The notes: a model not told the origin generated them from the letters alone. DNA of 64,000 bases from an uncultured Prevotella sp. (GCA_900545525.1 UQZX01000008.1:39438-103437), one strand, 5' to 3'. Shown: positions 1 through 8,294, counted from the first letter of the stretch. Made by a program: numbers and translations.

Positions 1-266
1 CAATGTATACTGATGCCGAGGACGTGCCTTTGATGAAGATACTTGCCACGCTTCGCGACAAGGAAGAGGGCAAGGTGGTGTCGATAGACTTCAAGAAGTG
101 CGGCAGCAAGGAGCTAAGGGAATATTTTGCAACGATACTTCCCGACTTTGACCGCGACCGTGTGCACGACAGTGACATAAAGAAGCTGTTCCAGTGGTAT
201 AACATTCTTGTCAATAACGGCATAACAGACTTTGAAGAGCCTGAGACGGAAGAGTCTGCTGAATGA
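1..266 (+). CDS. DUF5606 family protein, C-terminal part (cut by window edge)
   Basis: The open frame runs off the left edge, so only about the last 87 residues are present; the ATG at base 3 is probably internal. The visible part is acidic. It contains a segment ending in FDRDRVHDSDIKKLFQWYN and a run GITDFEEPE near the end, which I recognise as the C-terminal half of the Bacteroidota-specific DUF5606 family. No biochemical function is established that I can name. It ends 24 bases before nth on the same strand, so the two are probably co-transcribed. Confidence 0.7.
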   Translation, partial: MYTDAEDVPLMKILATLRDKEEGKVVSIDFKKCGSKELREYFATILPDFDRDRVHDSDIKKLFQWYNILVNNGITDFEEPETEESAE

Positions 267-290
267 CGGTGATGTGAGGGGAGGCGCGTG

Positions 291-935
291 ATGAGAAGAA
301 AAGAACGCTATGCTTGCATAATGGACCACTTCCGTAAGGAGATGCCGCATGTCACTACCGAGCTTGAGTTCGGCAGTGTCTTCCAGCTTCTTGTTGCAAC
401 AATGTTGAGTGCACAGTGCACCGACAAGCGCATAAACCTTGTAACTCCGGCGCTGTTTGCGCGCTATCCCGATGCTGCGGCAATGGCTGAGGCTGATGCA
501 GAGGATATATTTGAGTATATCCGCAGTGTGTCTTATCCCAATGCGAAGTCGAAGCATCTTGCCGGAATGGCGCGTATGCTTGTGAGTGAATTTAACGGTG
601 AGGTGCCTGAAGCCATGGCAGACCTCGTGAAACTGCCCGGTGTGGGGCGCAAGACGGCAAACGTGATACAGGCAGTTGCATACGGACGGTCGGCAATGGC
701 TGTGGATACGCATGTGTTCAGGGTAAGCCATCGCATGGGACTGGTGTCCGAAACGGCAGACAATCCGGTGAAGGTGGAGAAGGAACTTATGAGGAATATC
801 CCGCCGGAAGATGTCGCCAATGCCCACCACTGGCTGCTGTTGCACGGGCGTTATGTGTGCACGAGCAGGTCGCCGCACTGCACCGCGTGTCCTTTCTGCG
901 ATATATGTCCGAAGAAAGGAGTCGGTAAAAAATAA
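291..935 (+). CDS. nth: Endonuclease III (DNA glycosylase/AP lyase)
   Basis: Base-excision repair enzyme that removes oxidised pyrimidines and cleaves the abasic site. The 214-residue product has the HhH-GPD layout: helix-hairpin-helix LPGVGRKTANVI near residues 115-126 with the catalytic Lys at about 121, and VDTHVFRV with the catalytic Asp at about 139. The C-terminal 4Fe-4S loop is complete, with Cys at about 190, 197, 200 and 206 (C-x6-C-x2-C-x5-C). Length is normal for the family. I chose ATG 291 over GTG 288 because GGGGAGG at 278-284 is then 6 bases upstream; with the GTG it would be only 3. Confidence 0.96.
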   Translation: MRRKERYACIMDHFRKEMPHVTTELEFGSVFQLLVATMLSAQCTDKRINLVTPALFARYPDAAAMAEADAEDIFEYIRSVSYPNAKSKHLAGMARMLVSEFNGEVPEAMADLVKLPGVGRKTANVIQAVAYGRSAMAVDTHVFRVSHRMGLVSETADNPVKVEKELMRNIPPEDVANAHHWLLLHGRYVCTSRSPHCTACPFCDICPKKGVGKK

Positions 936-953
936 TGGTTTACAGCAGTATAT

Positions 954-1652
954 ATGGATATAAGGAGAATACTCGGCTTTCTGGAAGCCATACGTGAGAA
1001 TAACAACCGTGAATGGTTCTTGGAAAACAAGAAGGAATATCAGGCGGTAAGGAAGATTTTCGAGAAGGATGTGGAGAAACTCATAGAGCGCATCTCGCTG
1101 TTCGATGCTTCAATATCGCACATAACGGTGAAGGACGCTACATACCGCTTTAACCGCGATACGCGTTTTTCACCGGACAAGTCGCCGTACAAGAGGCATT
1201 TCGGGGCATATATCGCAGCTCATGGCAAGAAGGCTTTTCACGGAGGGTATTACATACATGTTGAGCCTGGCAACTGTTTCGTGGCATGTGGCAACTATTA
1301 TCTTCCGACAAATATCCTTACATCGTGCCGTAATGAGATAATGGCGAACATAGATGATTGGAGGAATGTTGTCGAGAGTGCTGCCTTTGTAAAGTTTTTC
1401 GGCAGGGCAGGGCAGAGCCGCTGGGGAGACAAGAAAGGATTTGGCGGTGAGTATCTTAAGAAATCTCCGTCGGGCTTTCCACGGGACTATGAGTTTATCG
1501 ACTATCTGCGCATGAAAGACTATTGTTGCTGGAAGGCATTGCCGGACACGTTCTATGACGGTGAGGCATGGTTTGATGAAGTGGTGAAGATTTTCAAGGT
1601 GGCAAAGCCGATGATGGACTTTGTGAATTCTGTCATAGACGACTATGAGTAG
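954..1652 (+). CDS. DUF2461 domain-containing protein
   Basis: A 232-residue soluble protein matching the DUF2461 (TIGR02453) family throughout. It starts MDIRRILGFLEAIRENNNRE, followed by a W-F-L-E-N-K-K-E-Y motif. Around residues 62-85 it has the conserved TYRFNRDTRFSPDKSPYK block, and later a GGYYIHVEP strand. The molecular function is unknown. It starts 18 bases after nth on the same strand and is followed by a strong intrinsic terminator, so it is likely the last gene of the DUF5606-nth-DUF2461 unit. Confidence 0.85.
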   Translation: MDIRRILGFLEAIRENNNREWFLENKKEYQAVRKIFEKDVEKLIERISLFDASISHITVKDATYRFNRDTRFSPDKSPYKRHFGAYIAAHGKKAFHGGYYIHVEPGNCFVACGNYYLPTNILTSCRNEIMANIDDWRNVVESAAFVKFFGRAGQSRWGDKKGFGGEYLKKSPSGFPRDYEFIDYLRMKDYCCWKALPDTFYDGEAWFDEVVKIFKVAKPMMDFVNSVIDDYE

Positions 1653-1687
1653 ATATACGGGCGACCATAACCGGATGTCTGATTAAA

Positions 1688-1743
1688 ACAAATGCCGTGG
1701 ACGATATCACTGAAGTCCCCGGCATTTGTCTTTGTATTTTTTT
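1688..1743 (+). terminator. Rho-independent terminator after the DUF2461 gene
   Basis: A 10-bp stem pairs ACAAATGCCG (1688-1697) with CGGCATTTGT (1720-1729), followed by the T-rich tail CTTTGTATTTTTTT. The right arm overlaps the 3' end of the small cysteine-rich membrane protein gene on the opposite strand. Confidence 0.75.
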
Positions 1744-1880
1744 CCGTTCATTTCTTTCTTTATGGAACATCCCGGACAGTTGCGGCACGGATTGCCTTTG
1801 TCTGTCAGGGTGCGATATATGTGTATGCCCGCAAGTATCAGGCATACGGCTATTATTAATATGGTTATTATTGTCTGCAT
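1707..1880 (-). CDS. Small Cys-rich membrane protein, FeoB-associated type
   Basis: A 57-residue protein if it starts at the ATG ending at 1880 (an upstream ATG at 1895 lies inside a hairpin). It has one N-terminal membrane helix (ITILIIAVCLILAGI), a short basic stretch, then a Cys cluster CRNCPGC and a lysine-rich tail. This layout matches the FeoB-associated Cys-rich membrane protein family (PF12669-like), proposed to support ferrous iron uptake; no feoAB is in the window. It lies just downstream of rubrerythrin and PerR, both linked to iron and peroxide. The assignment rests on architecture, not strong sequence identity, and an unrelated small membrane protein is possible. Confidence 0.5.
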   Translation of the reverse strand: MQTIITILIIAVCLILAGIHIYRTLTDKGNPCRNCPGCSIKKEMNGKKYKDKCRGLQ

Positions 1881-1889
1881 ATAAACAAT

Positions 1890-1931
1890 CAGCACCCCGT
1901 AATTATCTTTTCGGTATGTTACGGGGTGCTG
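1890..1931 (-). terminator. Hairpin terminator downstream of rubrerythrin
   Basis: A perfect 13-bp stem pairs CAGCACCCCGTAA (1890-1902) with TTACGGGGTGCTG (1919-1931), with a 16-nt loop. On the minus strand it is followed by ATTGTTTATAT, a weak T-tract, so termination may be partial and allow read-through into the small membrane protein gene. Confidence 0.55.
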
Positions 1932-1957
1932 CCTTATTATGTCATAGCGTTACGTTT

Positions 1958-2512
1958 TTATTTGAAATAGCGCTTGTAAAGACCCATGAAGCCTGCACAG
2001 TGGCGTGCCTCGTCCTTTGCCATTTCGTGAACAGTGTCGTGAACGGCGTCCATTCCTGCAGCCTTTGCGTTTCTTGCAATGCGGAACTTGTCTTCGCAAG
2101 CGCCGCGCTCTGCTGCGATACGTGCCTCGAGATTGCTCTTGGTGTCTTTGAGGACGTCGCCGAGAAGTTCTGCAAACTTTGCTGCGTGTTCTGCCTCTTC
2201 AAAAGCATAACGCTTGTAAGCCTCTGCTATTTCGGGGTATCCTTCACGGTCTGCCTGACGGCTCATTGCCAGATACATTCCCACTTCGCCGCACTCGCCG
2301 TTGAAGTGTGCATTGAGATCTTTTATCATCTCCTCGTTTGCATTTTCCTTTATTGCAGCACCAAGTTCATGGACTGTAGCGAAAGACTCTGTGTCGTTAA
2401 CGTCCATTTCGTTGAACTTCTCTTTGCCTGCCTTACAAATAGGACACTTCTCTGGTGCCTCATCACCTTCGTGAACATATCCACAAACGGTGCAGATAAA
2501 CTTTTTTTTCAT
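1958..2512 (-). CDS. Rubrerythrin, N-terminal rubredoxin (reverse) type
   Basis: Non-haem di-iron peroxidase that reduces hydrogen peroxide in anaerobes. In this 184-residue protein the rubredoxin-like domain comes first, with Cys at about 7, 10, 23 and 26. A ferritin-like four-helix domain follows from about residue 55, with E-x-x-H metal motifs such as EEAEHAAKFAE and DEARHCAGF. Classical rubrerythrins have the opposite order, so this is the reverse-rubrerythrin arrangement. It lies 19 bases downstream of the PerR-like regulator on the same strand, which suggests one peroxide-inducible operon. Confidence 0.93.
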   Translation of the reverse strand: MKKKFICTVCGYVHEGDEAPEKCPICKAGKEKFNEMDVNDTESFATVHELGAAIKENANEEMIKDLNAHFNGECGEVGMYLAMSRQADREGYPEIAEAYKRYAFEEAEHAAKFAELLGDVLKDTKSNLEARIAAERGACEDKFRIARNAKAAGMDAVHDTVHEMAKDEARHCAGFMGLYKRYFK

Positions 2513-2531
2513 AATGTTTTTATTTTATTGG

Positions 2532-2987
2532 TTATTTATTATCCTGCTGTCCGGAAAGACAACGGGAACATATTCCTTTATAATACAGCTGCATCTCATC
2601 GACGGAATTGCCGTCTATCATCATGTTCTTGACGGTTGTTGGTGCAGGTTCGTCAAAGAAGTCGATGACACGTCCGCACTTTTTACAGTAGAAGTGGACA
2701 TGCGGGTTGGTGTTACCGTCGTAGCAGACCCTGTGCTCGTCTATCGTTATCATGCGTGCTGCATCGTGTTCAGACAGAAGCCTCAGCGTGTTGTACACTG
2801 TCGTACGGCTTAGCGTGGGCATTTTACTGCACAGTCCGGCATATACATCCTCCACGGTGGGGTGGGTATCGTTGTTCATCAGATACTCCATAATCTCCAG
2901 TCTTTGTACCGAAGGGCGTATATTGCATTGTGTCAGAATGTCGTATGCGCTTTTGTCTGCCATATTAATTGTTTTATTGTTATGCAA
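2532..2987 (-). CDS. perR: Fur-family regulator, PerR-like
   Basis: Metal-dependent repressor of 151 residues. An N-terminal winged helix (to about 85) contains TVYNTLRLL, the family's DNA-recognition helix. The dimerisation domain has HVHFYCKKCG and a second CSRC pair, giving the structural zinc site (CxxC at about 101-104 and 140-143). His 42, Asp 90, His 96 and His 98 are placed like the regulatory metal ligands of PerR; together with the downstream rubrerythrin this favours a peroxide sensor over an iron sensor. A palindrome in its own leader may be its operator. A Fur or Zur role cannot be excluded from sequence alone. Confidence 0.85.
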   Translation of the reverse strand: MHNNKTINMADKSAYDILTQCNIRPSVQRLEIMEYLMNNDTHPTVEDVYAGLCSKMPTLSRTTVYNTLRLLSEHDAARMITIDEHRVCYDGNTNPHVHFYCKKCGRVIDFFDEPAPTTVKNMMIDGNSVDEMQLYYKGICSRCLSGQQDNK

Positions 2988-3008
2988 CGATAATGTAAAC
3001 CGGATGCA

Positions 3009-3024
3009 ATGAAACTTGTTTCAT
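3009..3024. promoter_or_regulatory. Palindrome, candidate PerR operator
   Basis: ATGAAAC-TT-GTTTCAT is a dyad with perfect 7-bp arms. It lies in the presumed 5' leader of the PerR-rubrerythrin operon, between the predicted start of transcription (about 3046) and the start codon at 2987. The autoregulatory role is inferred from position and symmetry. Confidence 0.45.
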
Positions 3025-3050
3025 ATTGCTGAGGTGCAGCTTATCTTATG

Positions 3051-3081
3051 CAAAGATACAAATAAAAGATTATAATACAAA
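3051..3081 (-). promoter_or_regulatory. Promoter of the perR-rubrerythrin operon
   Basis: On the minus strand TTTG (3078-3081), 19 bases, then TATCTTTG (3051-3058). Both boxes match the Bacteroidota TTTG / TAnnTTTG consensus exactly. Confidence 0.8.
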
Positions 3082-3265
3082 TTTTATTTTTGTAAAAATT
3101 ACAAATTATTTGATTGCTTGTTTACACCTTATTATATATAGGTGAGTTGGATTTAAGAACCTGGCATATACAAATATCAATATATGTATATATGAAATGG
3201 CGCATTGTCAGACAAAATGAAGAAAAGACGGTGTGTGAGCGGACGCATTATGGTGGGTATAATAT
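3082..3265. other. AT-rich intergenic stretch, no gene seen
   Basis: Lies between the perR promoter and the DUF4293 terminator. A 78-codon open frame (3114-3350, plus strand) spans it, but it has no recognisable protein features and runs through the terminator hairpin. I see no repeat or RNA gene here. Confidence 0.5.
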
Positions 3266-3331
3266 AAAAACAGGAGTGTGCATAATTGCCGGTCCGTTTC
3301 ATTGGTGGATGACTTGCATTATGCACACTCC
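3266..3331 (-). terminator. Rho-independent terminator after the DUF4293 gene
   Basis: A perfect 14-bp stem pairs GGAGTGTGCATAAT (3273-3286) with ATTATGCACACTCC (3318-3331) around a 31-nt loop. Reading the minus strand, the stem is followed by TGTTTTTATATT, a good T-tract. Confidence 0.75.
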
Positions 3332-3364
3332 CGTGTATTGTGACTTATAATGTCTTGTTGTCTT

Positions 3365-3823
3365 TTATCTTATTCTGTCTGCCGATCTTACAAGTGCCTC
3401 ATCGGCAAGTATTGCCTTGCGTGCCATGAAGTTAAGGATAAGTGAAACGGCAGGGAATGCAGCCGTAAACGACATCCTGAACTCTGTATTGGCGTTGCTG
3501 TATGTTACAAAACCTATAAAGAAATATGCCGCATACCATGCAACAAGAAGCAATATGTTTAAAAGACACATCCGTCCCTGTCTTTTCCTGTTGCTGTATG
3601 TGAATATCGCAGCTATGGATATTGTGCATGTAAGCAGAAGAAGTGCAAAAAGTATGCAGCCTGAAAAGTCGAGTGAGCCGTCGGATGTTTTCATCCATAG
3701 GTTGTATAAACCGTGGTCGGGCATTATCGTAGACGATACAAACCTGCCTATGGGCAGGCACAGGCATATTATACTTATGATGACGGAGATAAGGAGATAT
3801 AGTGTCTGTTTACGTTGTATCAT
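3365..3823 (-). CDS. DUF4293 family membrane protein
   Basis: A 152-residue inner-membrane protein with four predicted hydrophobic helices (starting near residues 8, 55, 87 and 118). It begins MIQRKQTLYLLISVIISI, the typical N-terminus of the Bacteroidota DUF4293 family, and ends in a short basic tail. Function unknown. Its start codon lies at the stop codon of the omega-subunit gene, indicating translational coupling within the bamD-rpoZ-DUF4293 operon; this trio is commonly linked in the phylum. Confidence 0.85.
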   Translation of the reverse strand: MIQRKQTLYLLISVIISIICLCLPIGRFVSSTIMPDHGLYNLWMKTSDGSLDFSGCILFALLLLTCTISIAAIFTYSNRKRQGRMCLLNILLLVAWYAAYFFIGFVTYSNANTEFRMSFTAAFPAVSLILNFMARKAILADEALVRSADRIR

Positions 3824-4155
3824 CAGTCTTTGGATGCTTCTTTGGATGTTTCGCGCCAGTAAATATTAGAGTTAACAAATTCTTCTGTTGCCAAGAGTGT
3901 GGGCTTGGGCAACTTTTCATAGTACCGTGAGATTTCAATCTGCTCACGGTTTTCAAAAACTTCCTCCAAGCTGTCGTTATAAGAAGCAAACTCTGCAAGC
4001 TTCTTGCTAAGGTCCTGCTTTATTTCAACCGATATCTGATTGGCGCGTTTTGCAATAATAGATACGCTCTCATAGATGTTTCCGGTTTCATCGCATAGAT
4101 CCATAATGTTGCGTGTAACTGTGTTTACAGGTGCTTTTGATTTCTTGTAATCCAT
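3823..4155 (-). CDS. rpoZ: RNA polymerase omega subunit, Bacteroidota type
   Basis: A 110-residue protein of the divergent Bacteroidota omega family, which helps assemble and stabilise RNA polymerase by wrapping beta-prime. It begins MDYKKSKAPVNTVTRNI, followed by MDLCDETGNIYESVSIIAKRA, which corresponds to the conserved helix that contacts beta-prime. A long Glu/Lys-rich helix follows. It is expressed from the bamD operon 88 bases downstream of bamD; I see no separate consensus promoter in that gap. Confidence 0.85.
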   Translation of the reverse strand: MDYKKSKAPVNTVTRNIMDLCDETGNIYESVSIIAKRANQISVEIKQDLSKKLAEFASYNDSLEEVFENREQIEISRYYEKLPKPTLLATEEFVNSNIYWRETSKEASKD

Positions 4156-4243
4156 TATTTTATACTTTAATATTTATTAATTCAAAGATGTTCTTATTTT
4201 AAGAAACGGCGTTGTCACTGGTTGTCGTGCAGTTTTCGCCGTG

Positions 4244-5074
4244 TTATTCCTTTGTGTATTTCTTGCAGGTGGCAATATATTTTTCTGCAAGACTGCGCTC
4301 TTTTGAGTCTGGATATTCGTTGATAAATCCATAACACTCATCTTCTGCGTCGCGATAACGGTCAAGGCGTTTTTCTTCCACGCTCTGTTCCGCAAGGCAG
4401 AATTTGCTTTTCATTATCAGAGATGCGAATTCTTCCCGGTGTTCCGTATACGGATAGTCCTTCATTGCGTTTTGTGCAGTGATGATACATGCCTCGTAGT
4501 TGCTTCCTCCGCTTGTGCAGTTTCCAAAGTAAGTGCCGAGGTTGTAATAAAGTTGTGCCGAATAGAGCTCTTTCTTTACAAGCTTGTCCTGAAGCTGGAA
4601 AAGACGTTGCTGTGCCGTACTTTTCATTGTTGCATCAGGAAACAGGTCCATATATTCCTGAAAAGCAGCGATTGCGTTTACGGTTTCCGTCTGGTCCAGA
4701 CGTGGTTCGGGAGTGCTTTGGAAAAGACTTTCACCGATGTAGTATGATGCCATTTCGGCATAAATGCCTTTGGGATAGCTCTTGTAATACTTCTTGAAGC
4801 ACTCCGCAGCACTCTCATAATCCTTGTTCCCATATTCGGACATGGCAAGCATGTAAAGAGATTCTTCTGCGTTTTCCGTTCCTTTCATCATTGTGAAAAG
4901 TTCTCTGAGCAGTGTTGAAGAGCGTGTGTACTTGCCGTTGGCGAAGCATTCTTTGGCATATTCGTATTTGAAATTATAATCCTGCGACTTGTACACCTGA
5001 TTGAATTCATGGGCGCAACCGGTAAAAGACAGTGCCACACATGAATATATTGCAATAAGAATGTTATTCTTCAT
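4244..5074 (-). CDS. bamD: Outer membrane assembly lipoprotein BamD
   Basis: Periplasmic, lipid-anchored TPR protein of the BAM machinery that inserts beta-barrel proteins into the outer membrane. From ATG 5074 the product has 276 residues: a signal peptide with lipobox SFTGC (Cys 20), then tandem TPR-like helices (for example ESLYMLAMSEYGNKDYESA and YYIGESLFQ). I chose this ATG because the longer frame (to 5107) adds residues lying between the promoter -7 box and the signal peptide. It heads the bamD-rpoZ-DUF4293 operon and is divergent from uvrB. Confidence 0.9.
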   Translation of the reverse strand: MKNNILIAIYSCVALSFTGCAHEFNQVYKSQDYNFKYEYAKECFANGKYTRSSTLLRELFTMMKGTENAEESLYMLAMSEYGNKDYESAAECFKKYYKSYPKGIYAEMASYYIGESLFQSTPEPRLDQTETVNAIAAFQEYMDLFPDATMKSTAQQRLFQLQDKLVKKELYSAQLYYNLGTYFGNCTSGGSNYEACIITAQNAMKDYPYTEHREEFASLIMKSKFCLAEQSVEEKRLDRYRDAEDECYGFINEYPDSKERSLAEKYIATCKKYTKE

Positions 5075-5094
5075 TATAATGATAATTTGAGTTG

Positions 5095-5125
5095 CAAAAT
5101 TACACATAATTCTATTAATACCAAA
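5095..5125 (-). promoter_or_regulatory. Promoter of bamD-rpoZ-DUF4293
   Basis: On the minus strand TTTG (5122-5125), 19 bases, then TAATTTTG (5095-5102). Both boxes are exact and lie 20 bases upstream of the bamD ATG. Confidence 0.8.
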
Positions 5126-5187
5126 AGCTTAAAAAGGCTTTTTAGTAAAAATAACATCCTTTTCATGTTTATTAGGCACTTAATTTG

Positions 5188-5195
5188 TATTTTTG
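5188..5195 (+). promoter_or_regulatory. Probable -7 box for uvrB
   Basis: TATTTTTG matches TAnnTTTG about 78 bases upstream of uvrB, but no TTTG lies 19-21 bases upstream of it, so the promoter is only half supported. Confidence 0.4.
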
Positions 5196-5272
5196 CAGCC
5201 GTAAAACAGGTTAGGATAAAGGTATGTTTAAATAAGGCATTTGACTTGTAATGCCATTATTCGGCACAGTGT

Positions 5273-7312
5273 ATGGGGAAATTCAAGATAACGTCTAAAT
5301 ACAGTCCCACCGGTGACCAGCCGGAGGCAATAAAAGAACTGGTAAACGGTATTCGCCGCGGTGACAAATCGCAGGTTTTGCTTGGCGTTACAGGTTCGGG
5401 AAAGACTTTTACCATTGCCAACGTCATTGCACAGGTGAACAAGCCGACCCTTATTCTAAGCCATAACAAGACCCTTGCGGCACAACTCTATGAGGAGATG
5501 AAAGGTTTCTTTCCCGAAAATGCCGTGGAATACTATGTTTCTTATTATGATTATTACCAGCCGGAGGCATATCTCCCGCAGACGGATACTTATATAGAGA
5601 AAGACCTTGCCATTAATGAGGAGATAGACCGTCTGCGTCTGTCTTCCGTATCCTCTCTCTTGTCCGGACGCAGTGACGTTGTTGTCGTCTCTTCCGTGTC
5701 GTGTATATATGGTATGGGCGGTCCTGCGGCGATGGCGGGCAGCGTGATACGTATAAAGAAGGGCATGGTGATAGACAGGAATGCCTTTCTCATGAAGTTG
5801 GTGGGTGCCCTTTACGTAAGAAACGACATCGAGTTGAAGCGCGGCAATTTCAGGGTCAAGGGTGAGACCGTGGACATATTCATGGCTTACAGCGACTATG
5901 TGCTGCGCGTTACTTTCTGGGATGACGAGATAGACACTATAGAGGAGGTGGATGCTGTGTCGTATCACAAGTTGGCATCCTTTGATGAATACCAGATATA
6001 TCCGGCAAACCTCTTTGTTACATCAAAGGAACAGACAGAATATGCCGTAAGGCAGATACAGGAAGACTTGCAGGAACGTATCGACTTCTTTAATGAAATA
6101 GGAGACAGCATTAAGGCTCAGCGTATTAAAGAGCGCGTGGAATATGACCTTGAGATGATAAAAGAGCTTGGGCACTGTTCGGGTATAGAGAACTATTCAC
6201 GGTATTTTGACGGCCGTGAAGAGGGGCAGAAGCCATATTGTCTTTTAGATTTCTTTCCAAAGGACTTTCTTCTTGTCATCGATGAGAGCCATGTAAGTGT
6301 GCCGCAGATAAGGGCTATGTATGGAGGAGACAGGGCAAGAAAGACCAATCTTGTTGAATTTGGCTTCCGTCTTCCTGCCGCTTTCGACAACCGCCCGCTT
6401 AAGTTTGAGGAGTTTCATGACATGATAAATCAGGTTATATATGTATCTGCCACTCCGGCAGACTATGAACTTGAGGAGTCTGAAGGCATTGTTGTCGAGC
6501 AGGTGATACGTCCTACCGGACTTCTTGATCCGGAAATAGAGGTGCGTCCGAGTGAAAATCAGATAGACGACCTTATGGATGAGATACTGATAAGATGTGA
6601 GAAAGACGAGCGTACGCTTGTTACAACACTTACAAAGCGTATGGCAGAAGAACTGACAGAGTATCTCTTAAACCATGAAGTGCGCGCAAACTATATCCAC
6701 AGTGACGTCGCAACGCTTGACAGGGTCAAGATTATGAGTGACCTGCGTACCGGTCTGTTCGACGTATTGGTTGGTGTCAATCTTCTTCGCGAAGGTCTTG
6801 ACCTGCCGGAGGTTTCTCTTGTAGCAATCCTTGATGCCGACAAGGAAGGCTTTCTGCGTTCTCACCGTTCGCTTACGCAGACAGCAGGGCGTGCGGCACG
6901 CAACATTAACGGAAAGGTTATAATGTATGCCGACAGTATAACGGCGAGCATGCAGATGACGATAGACGAGACATTGAGAAGACGTACCAAGCAGTTGAAG
7001 TATAATGAAGAGCACCATATAACCCCCAAGCAGGTATCGAAGGACATAAAGCAGAACATACTCGTGAAGAATGCGGGACCGTCAGGCGACGGGATACAAC
7101 GGAAAAAAGAATACCGTCCCTATATTGAAGCGGACGAAGCGGCTTTTGCCGCCGACTGTATTATTGATAAAATGTCAAGAGAACAGCTGGAAAAGAGCAT
7201 AGAACGGACCACGCAGCTTATGAAACAGTCTGCAAAGGAACTCGATTTCATACAGGCGGCGCAATACAGGGATGAAATTGTACAGCTCCGGAAAATACTT
7301 GAGACAAAGTAG
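5273..7312 (+). CDS. uvrB: Excinuclease ABC subunit B
   Basis: Damage-verification helicase-like subunit of nucleotide excision repair; it is loaded by UvrA and then recruits UvrC. The 679-residue product shows Walker A GVTGSGKT (about 38-45), the tyrosine-rich beta-hairpin beginning YYDYYQPEAYLP (about 91), DESH helicase motif II (337-340), helicase motif VI TQTAGRAARN, and a C-terminal UVR coiled-coil segment (about 640-675) that binds UvrC. Length is standard. The gene stands alone, divergent from bamD. Confidence 0.98.
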   Translation: MGKFKITSKYSPTGDQPEAIKELVNGIRRGDKSQVLLGVTGSGKTFTIANVIAQVNKPTLILSHNKTLAAQLYEEMKGFFPENAVEYYVSYYDYYQPEAYLPQTDTYIEKDLAINEEIDRLRLSSVSSLLSGRSDVVVVSSVSCIYGMGGPAAMAGSVIRIKKGMVIDRNAFLMKLVGALYVRNDIELKRGNFRVKGETVDIFMAYSDYVLRVTFWDDEIDTIEEVDAVSYHKLASFDEYQIYPANLFVTSKEQTEYAVRQIQEDLQERIDFFNEIGDSIKAQRIKERVEYDLEMIKELGHCSGIENYSRYFDGREEGQKPYCLLDFFPKDFLLVIDESHVSVPQIRAMYGGDRARKTNLVEFGFRLPAAFDNRPLKFEEFHDMINQVIYVSATPADYELEESEGIVVEQVIRPTGLLDPEIEVRPSENQIDDLMDEILIRCEKDERTLVTTLTKRMAEELTEYLLNHEVRANYIHSDVATLDRVKIMSDLRTGLFDVLVGVNLLREGLDLPEVSLVAILDADKEGFLRSHRSLTQTAGRAARNINGKVIMYADSITASMQMTIDETLRRRTKQLKYNEEHHITPKQVSKDIKQNILVKNAGPSGDGIQRKKEYRPYIEADEAAFAADCIIDKMSREQLEKSIERTTQLMKQSAKELDFIQAAQYRDEIVQLRKILETK

Positions 7313-7362
7313 CACGTGATGTTAAAATATGCTTAATGTACGTAAAATCACACATTATTTAC

Positions 7363-7370
7363 TAATTTTG
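7363..7370 (+). promoter_or_regulatory. Probable -7 box for the DUF4468 gene
   Basis: TAATTTTG lies 36 bases upstream of the chosen ATG at 7407 and supports that start over the upstream in-frame ATG at 7329. No clear TTTG partner was found. Confidence 0.45.
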
Positions 7371-7406
7371 CGCTTATTAATATTCAAATTAAAGCTTGAA
7401 ACGTTT

Positions 7407-8042
7407 ATGAGACTTATCGCAACATCCATATTGGCAGTCTTTTCCATTGTAGGTTTTGCACAGAATGTATGGGAAAAACCTGTTCAGAATACCACTAAAA
7501 CAGTAGAGGAAGTAGTTAAGCCCAATCCGGATGAGAAATATCTTGCCGGGGCTGTGGCTGAAGAAGACGGGAAAGTGCAGTGGACTCTTGACATCGATGT
7601 TCCGGGTAAAAGCGCAGAACAGATATATGACAAGATGTACAGGTGCCTTGATGACCTTACAAAACAGGAAAACCAGCTTGAGGGAAGTTGCGTGGCGCTG
7701 GTAAACAAGAAGGACCATATAATCGTGGCAACAATAAGAGAGTGGCTTGTTTTTAAAGACTCTTTCCTTTCGCTTGACCGTTCAAAGTTTAATTATACCC
7801 TTATTGCGGAGTGTAAGGACAATCATCTGACATTGAAGATGAACCGTATATATTATAAGTACGAGGAAGACCGAAAGCCGCAAGGTGGCGGAGTATATAA
7901 GGCTGAGGACTGGATTTCGGACGCAAAAGCCCTTAACAAGAAGCAGACGAAGCTTCTTCCCGGTTCGGCAAAGTTCCGTCGTAAGACCATTGACCGTAAG
8001 GATTTCCTTTTTGAGAATATTGAGCGAATTGTTAAGGAATAG
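7407..8042 (+). CDS. DUF4468 domain-containing exported protein
   Basis: A 211-residue protein with a signal peptide (MRLIATSILAVFSIVGFAQ) and a DUF4468 domain (TBP-like fold) covering roughly residues 45-150. The domain begins VQWTLDIDVPGKSAEQIYDK, the usual family opening. Function unknown; the family is mostly exported Bacteroidota proteins. The upstream in-frame ATG at 7329 is rejected because it precedes the -7 box and would bury the signal peptide. A 45-base gap separates it from the next small gene. Confidence 0.8.
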   Translation: MRLIATSILAVFSIVGFAQNVWEKPVQNTTKTVEEVVKPNPDEKYLAGAVAEEDGKVQWTLDIDVPGKSAEQIYDKMYRCLDDLTKQENQLEGSCVALVNKKDHIIVATIREWLVFKDSFLSLDRSKFNYTLIAECKDNHLTLKMNRIYYKYEEDRKPQGGGVYKAEDWISDAKALNKKQTKLLPGSAKFRRKTIDRKDFLFENIERIVKE

Positions 8043-8087
8043 GCTGCTTCTCAAGCCTTTGAGGTCTTTGCATAAAAGAAACTGATT

Positions 8088-8294
8088 ATGGAGAGGAACT
8101 TGCATCATCGCAAACGGGAGGACAAACACGATAAATACTTCATGGTACGCAATATCATGAACCTTATATTTGTGGCTGGTGCCGTAATAGGATTATTGTT
8201 TTACTTCTTTTGGAGCAAAGAGACAGGAACATATATAATACTAATTTCAATGGCATTCAAGTTCTTTGAGTGTATATTCCGTTTTATAAAATGA
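8088..8294 (+). CDS. Small two-helix membrane protein
   Basis: A 68-residue protein with a strongly charged N-terminus (HHRKREDKHDKY) followed by two hydrophobic helices (about 22-42 and 48-65) joined by a short polar turn. I do not recognise a family beyond a small Bacteroidota membrane protein. Its stop codon overlaps the start of the porin gene (ATGA), so the two are translationally coupled and probably function at the cell envelope. Confidence 0.6.
   Translation: MERNLHHRKREDKHDKYFMVRNIMNLIFVAGAVIGLLFYFFWSKETGTYIILISMAFKFFECIFRFIK

Noticed and set aside
1697..2632. 311-codon open frame on the plus strand
   Set aside because: Cys- and Phe-rich antisense shadow of rubrerythrin; starts inside the terminator region of the DUF2461 gene.
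3114..3350. 78-codon open frame on the plus strand
   Set aside because: Runs through the DUF4293 terminator hairpin and lacks family resemblance or a promoter.
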